DNA of 64,000 nt from Allomuricauda ruestringensis DSM 13258 (GTDB lineage Bacteria > Bacteroidota > Bacteroidia > Flavobacteriales > Flavobacteriaceae). The DNA is taken from assembly GCF_000224085.1 (NCBI RefSeq), contig NC_015945.1, positions 1,375,501-1,439,500 of the forward strand, read 5' to 3'. A program made the position numbers and the translations under genes. Below the pieces are notes generated by a model. It was not told the DNA's origin. It saw nothing but the letters and a program-made list of their open reading frames with translations, and searched no databases. Position 1 is the stretch's first letter; the number at the start of each line of letters is the position of its first letter. This document shows positions 53,279 to 61,500 of this stretch, one piece after another.

Positions 53279-55462
53279 ATGTCAAAGAAAAAGAAGAGAG
53301 CTGGGAGTCAGCGAAAGAATGAAATTACGAAGGGCATTTTTACAGTACTTGAAAAAGAGCCGTCCAAAACCTTCAATTACAAGCAAATAGCTTCAAAGTT
53401 AGGTATTACCGATACTCAAGATAGAAACCTTTTAATCAAACGTTTGGGGCAGCTAAAGGCCAGCGGACGAATTGTTGAGCCCGAAAAGGGCAAGTATCAA
53501 AAGAAACCATCACTCCATACGTATTTTACAGGTAGAGTAGATCTTACTACAAGTGGCAACGCCTATATTGTGGTGGATGAGTTGGAGGATGACATCTTTG
53601 TTCAGAACAATAATTTGAACAGGGCTTTCCATGGTGATACGGTCGAAGTATTTATCAAACCAAAGCGTAAGAGCAAGAAAATGGAGGGCGAGGTTTCCAA
53701 AGTACTTGAACGAAAAAAAACATCTTATGTGGGCATTGTGGACAAGCAAGCACGGTTTGCATTTGTTCGGCCTACGGATTCCAGAATGTACACCGATATT
53801 TTTGTGCCCTTGGAAAAGCTTAAAAAAGCGAATGATGGGGATAAAGTATTGGTAAGCCTTGGAGATTGGCCAGACGATGCCGACTCCCCGTATGGTGAAG
53901 TGATTGAGGTACTGGGAAAACCAGGCGAACACAATACCGAAATCCATGCCATTTTAGCGGAATATGGTCTTCCCAATGAGTTTCCGTATGAGGTTGAAGA
54001 GTTCGCCAAAACCTTGGATACATCTATCAAAGAGTCAGAAATTGCGAAGCGCAGGGATATGCGCGATGTACTTACCTTTACCATAGATCCCAAGGATGCC
54101 AAGGATTTTGATGATGCACTTTCCTTTCAAAAATTGGAGAATGGCAACTACGAAATAGGTATTCATATAGCGGATGTTTCGCATTATGTACAACCCGATA
54201 GCATTCTGGAAGAAGAAGCTTATGATCGGGCCACATCGGTATATTTGGTGGACCGTGTGGTTCCCATGTTGCCCGAAGTACTTTCCAATAAAGCGTGTTC
54301 CCTGCGCCCAAATGAAGAAAAATATACATTTTCTGCCGTTTTTGAAATGGATGACAACGCCAAGTTGGTAAAACAGTGGTTCGGCAGAACTGCCATTAAT
54401 TCCAACGAGCGATTTGCCTACGAAGAGGCACAGCATATTATTGAGACCGAACAAAACAAAATTCCGAAGGAAATATCCATCCGGGAGAAAGCGTATTCCG
54501 TTTCGGATGATGTGGTCGAAGCCGTACTCACTTTTGATAGATTGGCCAAAATTATGCGACAGGCCCGTATGGATGCCGGGGCGATCTCTTTTGACAAAAT
54601 TGAGGTGAAGTTCCACCTGTCCGAAAACAACGAACCTGTTGGCGTTTATTTTAAAGAAGCCAAGGACGCCAATAAGTTGATTGAGGAGTTTATGCTCTTG
54701 GCCAACAGAAAAGTGGCAGAGTTTATAGGCAAACAAAAGAAAACGTTTGTGTACCGTGTGCACGATAAGCCCGATGAGGATAAATTAATGGCCTTGAACG
54801 GCGTTATTTCCAGATTTGGACATAGTATTAATCTTAAGGACCCAAAGTCCATCAATCAGTCCCTAAACAAGTTGTTGGAAGATGTAAAGGGCAAGAAAGA
54901 ACAGAACCTGGTAGATACTTTGGCTATCCGAAGTATGAGCAAAGCAATTTATACCACGGAGAATATTGGCCACTACGGTCTTGGATTTGAATATTACACG
55001 CATTTTACCTCACCGATCAGGAGATATCCCGATGTAATGGTGCACCGTTTGCTGCAGCATTATCTGGATAAGGAAAAAATACCGAAAGCCGTTTCTTTCG
55101 AGGAAAAGTGCAAACATTCATCGGATATGGAGTTGTTGGCAGCCAATGCAGAACGGGATTCCATTAAGTACATGCAAATCAAGTTTATGGAAGACCACAA
55201 GGACCAAGAGTTCTTGGGCGTGATATCTGGAGTTACCGAATGGGGCATTTATGTAGAGATTATTGAGAATAAATGCGAGGGAATGATCCGAATTCGCGAT
55301 ATTAAAGATGATTACTATGTGTTTGATGAACGGCAATATGCCATAATAGGAGAACGAACCAAACGAATGTATCAGTTGGGGGATGAGGTTTATGTGATGG
55401 TAAAGAGCACCGATTTGATCAAACGCCATTTGGACTTTTCGTTGATCGGTAAAAAGAAATAA
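53279..55462 (+). CDS. rnr: Ribonuclease R
   Basis: The 727-residue exoribonuclease has a basic N-terminus with a helix-turn-helix (about 15-70, KTFNYKQIASKLGITDTQDRNLL), two cold-shock-type domains (about 80-240), the RNB catalytic domain with TIDPKDAKDFDDALSF (metal-binding aspartates) and HFTSPIRRYPDVMVHRLLQ, and a C-terminal S1 domain (about 645-725, EFLGVISGVTEWGIYVEI). It degrades structured RNA 3' to 5' and takes part in rRNA quality control and cold adaptation. Length is slightly shorter than E. coli RNase R, as in other Bacteroidota. It starts a rightward group. Confidence 0.96.
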   Translation: MSKKKKRAGSQRKNEITKGIFTVLEKEPSKTFNYKQIASKLGITDTQDRNLLIKRLGQLKASGRIVEPEKGKYQKKPSLHTYFTGRVDLTTSGNAYIVVDELEDDIFVQNNNLNRAFHGDTVEVFIKPKRKSKKMEGEVSKVLERKKTSYVGIVDKQARFAFVRPTDSRMYTDIFVPLEKLKKANDGDKVLVSLGDWPDDADSPYGEVIEVLGKPGEHNTEIHAILAEYGLPNEFPYEVEEFAKTLDTSIKESEIAKRRDMRDVLTFTIDPKDAKDFDDALSFQKLENGNYEIGIHIADVSHYVQPDSILEEEAYDRATSVYLVDRVVPMLPEVLSNKACSLRPNEEKYTFSAVFEMDDNAKLVKQWFGRTAINSNERFAYEEAQHIIETEQNKIPKEISIREKAYSVSDDVVEAVLTFDRLAKIMRQARMDAGAISFDKIEVKFHLSENNEPVGVYFKEAKDANKLIEEFMLLANRKVAEFIGKQKKTFVYRVHDKPDEDKLMALNGVISRFGHSINLKDPKSINQSLNKLLEDVKGKKEQNLVDTLAIRSMSKAIYTTENIGHYGLGFEYYTHFTSPIRRYPDVMVHRLLQHYLDKEKIPKAVSFEEKCKHSSDMELLAANAERDSIKYMQIKFMEDHKDQEFLGVISGVTEWGIYVEIIENKCEGMIRIRDIKDDYYVFDERQYAIIGERTKRMYQLGDEVYVMVKSTDLIKRHLDFSLIGKKK

Positions 55463-55514
55463 TACTATTTTGGAATAAAATTTGTTATCCTATTGAGAAC
55501 CAAATTTTTATAAC

Positions 55515-56195
55515 ATGAAAGTAATTACGATTGTTCTTATGTTCCTATCGCTTCAATTACTTGAGGCCCAGAATGCAACCGTAACCCAAAGCCTACAAAA
55601 ATTCACCGAAGTAAAGGGATTTGATGGTATCGCTATCAATCTTATCAGATCCAACGAAAACAAAGCAGTGATTACCGGGGCAAATACTACTAATGTTGCC
55701 ATTGTTAATAATGATGGGGTATTGAAAATCCGGATGGAAATCGTTAAAATATTCAGTGGCTACAGAACGTATGTAGATTTATATCACTCTGAAAAATTAG
55801 TGGTTATAGATGTTAATGAGGATGCCAGAATATCATCCGATGATACCTATGTACAAGATGTTTTGGAACTTAAGGCACAAGAAGGTGGCGAACTGGAGAT
55901 AAATTGCGAAGTAGGGCAGCTGTTGATAAAGGCGGTTTCCGGAGGAAAAATCTTTGCAGGCGGATTTTCCAATACCCAAGATGTAATTATCAACACGGGA
56001 GGGGCATATAACGGAAGAACATTTAAAACAAAATTTACGACCATAAGTGTAAACGCAGGGGGAAATGCCGAAATCCATGCAACAGACTACGTTAAGGCCA
56101 ATGTAAAAGCCGGTGGTGAGGTTCTGGTATATGGAGACCCAAAAAAAATGGACGAACACACCCTTTTCGGTGGAAAAATAAAAAGAGTAAACTAA
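55515..56195 (+). CDS. Secreted head-GIN (DUF2807) protein
   Basis: A 226-residue protein with a short signal peptide (MKVITIVLMFLSLQLLEAQ). The remainder is a right-handed beta-solenoid-like run with alternating small and hydrophobic residues (FDGIAINLIRSNENKAVITGAN, GGELEINCEVGQLLIKAVSGG, NAGGNAEIHATDYVKANVKAGGEVLVYG), the mark of DUF2807, sometimes called putative auto-transporter adhesin head GIN. It is probably at the cell envelope; no function is established. It lies 52 bp after rnr and 3 bp before a LysE-type exporter gene. Confidence 0.85.
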   Translation: MKVITIVLMFLSLQLLEAQNATVTQSLQKFTEVKGFDGIAINLIRSNENKAVITGANTTNVAIVNNDGVLKIRMEIVKIFSGYRTYVDLYHSEKLVVIDVNEDARISSDDTYVQDVLELKAQEGGELEINCEVGQLLIKAVSGGKIFAGGFSNTQDVIINTGGAYNGRTFKTKFTTISVNAGGNAEIHATDYVKANVKAGGEVLVYGDPKKMDEHTLFGGKIKRVN

Positions 56196-56198
56196 AAA

Positions 56199-56861
56199 AT
56201 GATCGACGATATCCAAGCTGCGATCCCTTTGGGATTTTTATTGAGCTTTATGATTGGTCCTGTTTTCTTTGTTTTGTTGGAAACAAGTGCCACCAAAGGC
56301 TTTAGGGCTGGAGTAAGTTTGGATATTGGAGTAATTTTAGCCGACATAGTTTTTTTGTTGATTGCCTATTTCAGTAGTTTTCAGTTGTTGGAGAACTTGA
56401 GCAACGAACCAGGTCTTTTTGTATTTGGGGGAATGATTTTGTTGGTTTACGGGATATTTCTATTTGTGAAGAAGGCAAAGAAAAAATCCAATGTAAAGGC
56501 ATCAAAAGGAACATATCTGGGATTATTGGTAAAAGGTTTTCTTTTAAACTTCATCAACATAGGCGTACTCGCCTTTTGGTTGGGGCTGATTATTGTTGTT
56601 GGACCCAGTTTAGAAAACAATCCCAATAGGATGATGGTTTTTTTCAGTACCGTGCTGCTTGTTTACTTTGCAACGGATTTGATCAAAATACTTTTGGCCA
56701 AACAATTAAAAAGGTATTTAACCCAAGAACGTATTGTGCTCATAAAAAAAGGGTTGGGCATTGTATTGATAATCTGTGGCATTGTATTGATAATTAAAGG
56801 ATTTTTACCAAAAGAGCGGTTCGATATTCAAGAGAAAATTGAAAATATAGAGTACCTGTAA
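56199..56861 (+). CDS. LysE-family amino-acid exporter
   Basis: The 220-residue protein has six membrane helices and the family opening AIPLGFLLSFMIGPVFFVLLETSATKGFRAG, in which the GPVF motif and the charged loop after helix 1 are diagnostic. LysE/RhtB proteins export lysine, threonine, homoserine or similar amino acids with protons. The C-terminal helix is followed by a polar tail ERFDIQEKIENIEYL. It is 3 bp after the head-GIN gene, so co-transcribed. The exact substrate is not predictable. Confidence 0.9.
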   Translation: MIDDIQAAIPLGFLLSFMIGPVFFVLLETSATKGFRAGVSLDIGVILADIVFLLIAYFSSFQLLENLSNEPGLFVFGGMILLVYGIFLFVKKAKKKSNVKASKGTYLGLLVKGFLLNFINIGVLAFWLGLIIVVGPSLENNPNRMMVFFSTVLLVYFATDLIKILLAKQLKRYLTQERIVLIKKGLGIVLIICGIVLIIKGFLPKERFDIQEKIENIEYL

Positions 56862-56957
56862 ACTACCACGGAGCAATAAAAAAATTTTTGAAACCGACTA
56901 TCCCCAGGACAAATCCCGAGCAATTCTTTAGATTATAATCTCGATTATCGAGTAAAC

Positions 56958-56986
56958 AAAAAACCCAGCACAAAGTACTGGGTTTT
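56958..56986 (-). terminator. Terminator after tRNA-Cys
   Basis: AAAACCCAG (56960-56968) and CTGGGTTTT (56978-56986) pair perfectly around a 9-nt loop, with an A-run before it on the plus strand that is a T-run in the minus transcript. It begins two bases beyond the tRNA and can also stop rightward transcription. Confidence 0.85.
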
Positions 56987-56987
56987 G

Positions 56988-57058
56988 AGGCATCGAGCGG
57001 ATTCGAACCGCTGTACAAGCTTTTGCAGAGCTCTGCCTAGCCACTCGGCCACGATGCC
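56988..57058 (-). tRNA. tRNA-Cys (GCA)
   Basis: On the minus strand: acceptor GGCATCG/CGATGCC with discriminator T, D arm GGCCGAGTGGCTAGGC, anticodon arm GAGCT CTGCAAA AGCTT and T arm CAGCGG TTCGAAT CCGCT. The anticodon is GCA. Discriminator T is typical of cysteine tRNA. CCA is not encoded. A hairpin terminator follows immediately. Confidence 0.95.
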
Positions 57059-57118
57059 AATTGGATCGCAAAGCTAAAAATATTTTGCGAATTTTTATGC
57101 TGTAATCTTTTAAATAAC

Positions 57119-57475
57119 TTATCGCTTGGACGTAAGTATCACTGAAACACTCTCTACATCGCCACCAATGGGCGGGTTTATTTTGGAAACTTCCACTTCC
57201 ACTTCGGTTACTTCTTTAATTTCTCCGAAAATACGATCAATAATTCTTTTGGCCACATGTTCCAATAAATTGGAACGTACCGTCATTTCTTCTTTTATGA
57301 TGTTATTGAGATGGACATAGTCCACCGTTTCGTTAAGTTGATCGGAGGTGGCAGGTTGGGAAAGGTCGGCAGTGATTTCAAGGTCTACCCTATAATCGCT
57401 GCCAATGAGCATTTCTTCCTTTAAACATCCGTGATTGGAATGTATTCTAATGTTCTTTAACCTGATTTTGCCCAA
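57119..57475 (-). CDS. folB: Dihydroneopterin aldolase
   Basis: The start is TTG 57475 (GKIRLKNIRIHSNHGCLKEE); no ATG suits. The 118-residue enzyme has the family features GCLKEEMLIGSDYRVDLEI, NETVDYVHLNNII, LLEHVAKRIIDRIF with the active-site lysine, and VSKINPPIGGDVESVSV. It converts 7,8-dihydroneopterin to 6-hydroxymethyl-dihydropterin in folate synthesis. A minus-strand -7-like TATTTTTG is 21 bp upstream. It stands alone between tRNA-Cys and the porP/sprF gene. Confidence 0.92.
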   Translation of the reverse strand: MGKIRLKNIRIHSNHGCLKEEMLIGSDYRVDLEITADLSQPATSDQLNETVDYVHLNNIIKEEMTVRSNLLEHVAKRIIDRIFGEIKEVTEVEVEVSKINPPIGGDVESVSVILTSKR

Positions 57476-57495
57476 AGCGTTGTATTAAGAAAGGG

Positions 57496-57503
57496 CAAAA
57501 ATA
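57496..57503 (-). promoter_or_regulatory. Bacteroidota-type -7 box upstream of folB
   Basis: TATTTTTG on the minus strand fits TAnnTTTG, about 20 bp before the TTG start of folB. A -33 element was not seen. Confidence 0.35.
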
Positions 57504-57520
57504 GGGTAAAACGCATTAAA

Positions 57521-58480
57521 TCAATACATACATCTACAATTACTTATCCCTTGGAAGAGGTCCATGCCTACAGTAATTACATGGGTTCCCGTACTATAGC
57601 CCAAAATTTCGTTGGTTATGACCTGGTAGGAATATCCAAAATAAAAGTTGCTCTTTTTAAAACCTGCAATAGGAGCTATGTATAAAGGTTCTCCCAATTG
57701 GTCGTTCAAAAAACGATAGGTAAGGCCTACGTAATAGTAGTCTTCAAAGTCGCGAAAACGGAACTTGGTGTTCAGATCGGTAACGGAACGGCCATCACTC
57801 TCGAACCATTGAAAGAAAACGGAAGGTTCTATTTCCAATTTGCTGTTTTTGCTCTTGGAAAAACTGTAGCCCGTATAAGCATAATAATTTCTTAGTTTGT
57901 TGGGTTCAATACGAATGATATCGGTATTAAAATTGGATAGATCCTTGTTAAGGACATTACCTGCATTCAAACTAAAAAAGAACTTGTCGTACCTGTAAAG
58001 TACGCCCAAATCAAAGTTATGGTTGGTGGTGGCTTTATCATCAGCTGGCAATTCATTGTTGTTTTCTTCAAACTGTTCTACATCTACCCTAAACTGGTTA
58101 AAGTTATAGGAGATACCAAAGGAAAGGAAAATATCGTCGTACCTGTCCAACGTTAAGTGGTGGGCAAAGGCTACTTTGGCACCTCTTTGTCTGGTATATC
58201 CATTACTATCGTTATAGAGCATCATTCCTATTCCAGACCTGTTCCCGATCCTGGCATCTGCTGCCAAGGTCTGGGTATCCGGGGCGTCTTCGATGCCTAC
58301 CCATTGCGTTAAGCCGTTTAAACGCACTTTTATATGATCTCCTATACCTGCGTAGGTAGGGGACATTAAAAATGGATTGTCCGCAATGTATTGGGATAAT
58401 TGGGGTACGGTCAACTCTTGTCCCTTGGCACAAAGTGCCAAGGAAACAAATAAAATAGTTGAATATACTTTTTTTAGCAT
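57521..58480 (-). CDS. PorP/SprF-family type IX secretion membrane protein
   Basis: ATG 58480 gives a signal peptide (LKKVYSTILFVSLALCAKG) and a 319-residue outer-membrane barrel protein; the open frame further upstream runs into the adhesin gene. The mature N-terminus QELTVPQLSQYIADNPFLMSPTYAGIGDH is the PorP/SprF hallmark; the rest has alternating aromatic strands such as FFLSFGISYNFNQF and YYYVGLTYRFLNDQL. Such proteins anchor large type IX-secreted adhesins with type B signals to the surface. The adhesin gene is 22 bp upstream on the same strand, so they are almost surely one operon. Confidence 0.94.
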   Translation of the reverse strand: MLKKVYSTILFVSLALCAKGQELTVPQLSQYIADNPFLMSPTYAGIGDHIKVRLNGLTQWVGIEDAPDTQTLAADARIGNRSGIGMMLYNDSNGYTRQRGAKVAFAHHLTLDRYDDIFLSFGISYNFNQFRVDVEQFEENNNELPADDKATTNHNFDLGVLYRYDKFFFSLNAGNVLNKDLSNFNTDIIRIEPNKLRNYYAYTGYSFSKSKNSKLEIEPSVFFQWFESDGRSVTDLNTKFRFRDFEDYYYVGLTYRFLNDQLGEPLYIAPIAGFKKSNFYFGYSYQVITNEILGYSTGTHVITVGMDLFQGISNCRCMY

Positions 58481-58502
58481 GGGGTCTAAGTAGTAGGTTA
58501 TG

Positions 58503-61500
58503 TTATTCTCTATATAATGTAAAGTGGCCCACAAACTCTCTAAAGTCTTGTTCTCCTTCAAGTTTAACAACATACCAGTAATCTCCGGTAGGCAATGGTT
58601 TTCCGTCGTAATTACCGTCCCAACCTTTAACGTTTCGGGTCATCTCTTCCACTACTCTACCATAACGATCGTAAATCTTAATTAGTACATCTGGGAAACC
58701 TTCAATATTGTCAGGAATCCATATATCATTACGGCCATCACCATCTGGGGTGAAGAAGTTGGGGAACTCGATATCTATGAATTCCATAAAAATTTCCGCA
58801 GTGGCTTCACAACCGTTCTGATCTACCACAGTAACGGTATAGGTATCGGTTCTGTTGATAAAGAACGTATTATCGGTTCCGTTATCAATTCCATTGAAGT
58901 AGAAGGTATAATCCTCCACACCACCTTCTGCTATTGCTGTAATTTGGTTGATGGTGGTGTTCTCCAAGCTTAAAACAAGAGGTTCGAATGTTTCAATGGT
59001 AAAGTCATAAGTGGTCATACATCCATTGGCATGTGCAATGGTGATGTAATGGTCACCCGGTGTCATATTGGTAAAGTCAGCGGATAATTGCATATCTGCT
59101 GGATCTGTCGAATCCAGGGCATACATTAGGTCCCCTGCAATGGATTCATCTTCCAGTACGATGTCCAAGTAATTATCAGGAATATTTTCGGTACACTCGT
59201 AAACAGGCGTTACGGTAGCTGCCAAGTTTACTCCTGGATCAATTTCTACAATTACGTTGGTTTCGCAACCTTGGGCATCCCTTACAAATACTACATGCGT
59301 TCCTGCGGGCAAATCTTGGAACAAGACCTGATCTTGAACAAAGTTTGCATCAGCACTGGAATTCAGGCTTGTTTGGTAAGGAGCGGTGCCTCCGGAAATT
59401 TGAATTTCGAATGAACCATCTCCACTTTCAAAACATACCTCATCCATAATGTTGATGGCTTCGGCCACGACAGGTTCTGGTTGTGTAAGCTCAAACTGGA
59501 AAGTAATGAAACATCCGTTCGCATCTTGAGCGATTACATCATAGATGCCGGGTTCTAGATCAGTAAATGTGTTCGTCGTATCAAACTGATCTAGATTAGG
59601 TGAAATAGCGTATTGGATTTCACCCGTTCCCCCCGACACTTCAACAGTAATTGTACCGTCGTTCATTCCTGAACAGGTAATATTGGTAAATTCTTCTCTA
59701 TCGACTACCAATGGTTCTGGATCAACTATAGTAATTACAGGAGATACCTCAACACAGTCCTCGCTGGTTACTCTTACATAGTAATCACCTGCCATTAGGC
59801 TATTGAATGTTCCATTGGTTTGCGGTCCATCAACCAAGTTGGTCAAGGCTGCATCGCTGAACAATTCATAACTGTAATTGCCCAAACCACCTGTTGCTTG
59901 TGCAATAATGGTAGCAGATGCTTCTCCCATACAGTTGATAATGGCCGCGGACTCGTCGATTTCCAGCATCAATTCCGGAACTTCGTCCACAGTAACTTGG
60001 TTTGATATCATTGCATCACAACCATTGGCATCACGCATATAATATTGATATGTACCTGCACCAACATTGAATGTATGGGTGTCCCCACCGCTCATTGGGT
60101 TAAACGTAACACCATCGGCACTATAGAAATAAGGTGCGGTACCTCCTGATGCTGTTAATTCCAGTTGAGCATCATCGTTACAGGTCATTCCGCTCAATTG
60201 TACCAAAGACGCCATTACTTCGGATGGTTCAGTTATGGTTACTGGATCTGTTGTAAAACTACAGTTCCAACCATCGGTAACAGTGATGCTGTAGGTTCCG
60301 GCACCCAGATTATTGAATCTTGGGCTTCCTTGTTCCCCAGAAGTGAACACAATGTTGGTTCCGGTTTCATCATAATAGTTCAACTGGTAGTTGTAAGAAC
60401 CTTCACCTCCAGCAACATTGTGCGCCCATACGGATGCACTTTCATCTCCAAAGCACAATAGGTCAATTGGAGCAGCATCAATATCTGCAGTAATTGGGTC
60501 TACAGGATCTAAGATCAAAGAAGTATTATCAATAATTTCACAACCCTCACTATCAGTTACGCTTACTTCGTATGATCCAGCGGACAATCCAGTGAACACA
60601 TAACTATGTACATCGTTCATGGTGTAGGATTGTGTTGTGGTGATATTGGTCAATACGATATCGTAAGGAGCATAACCACCTGTTGGGGCAATAAGTACTT
60701 CACCCATATCATCAGTACAGGTAACGCTGGCCACTTGTTCTGGGGTAACTTCCAGTTCACTGCTTGGTGATTTAATGGTTACTGAACCAGATGTATCTGT
60801 ACAAAAAGGCGCTTCGGTTGCTTCTACCTCAACATAATAGTTGCCGCCTACCAAAGCAGGGTGGGTAATGGGCACAGAACCCGTAGAAGTGTTATCATTT
60901 CCTGATACAATTAGGGTACCATCATTTCTGAACACTTCATAATAGTAAGCTCCTGTATAGCCAGTTACATCAATTGTCAATTCTCCGGCATCATCAAAAC
61001 AAACTGCCGGTGATGTGGCGGTGGCCGTTACATCGATAAGGTCGTAAGGTTCGACGGTATGGGTGATAAACTCGTAGCATCCAGTACCATTATCCGTTAC
61101 CTGAATGGTATAGTTTCCATGGTTAGGAAGCGTAAATGTATATCTATCAGTTGAAACTGTTTGTATATCCCCAGTTTCCAAAACCTCAAATGTTAAATCA
61201 TTAGGGGATGATTGACCACTGGCTATTACAGTGATTTCTTCTCCACTATTGGCACAACTTATATCAACCACATTGGCTATGGTCAAATCCATTTGAGGTA
61301 ATGGATCAATAGTTTGTGTAGGCAATGCAAAAGTACATCCATTGCTGTCTCTTATAACTATATTATAATCATCGGCCACGGAGGTGTAATAAGTGAAGAC
61401 ATTTCCACCAGTTGGCATAAAGGTCCCACCATTTACACTGTAGAAGTAGTTTGGTGTACCACTAGTTGGGTCGATGGTTACTTCTATTTCGGCCTGTTGC

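Noticed and set aside
54035..54763. A 242-codon minus-strand open frame
   Set aside because: It is antisense to the RNB catalytic domain of rnr and is explained by its codon pattern.
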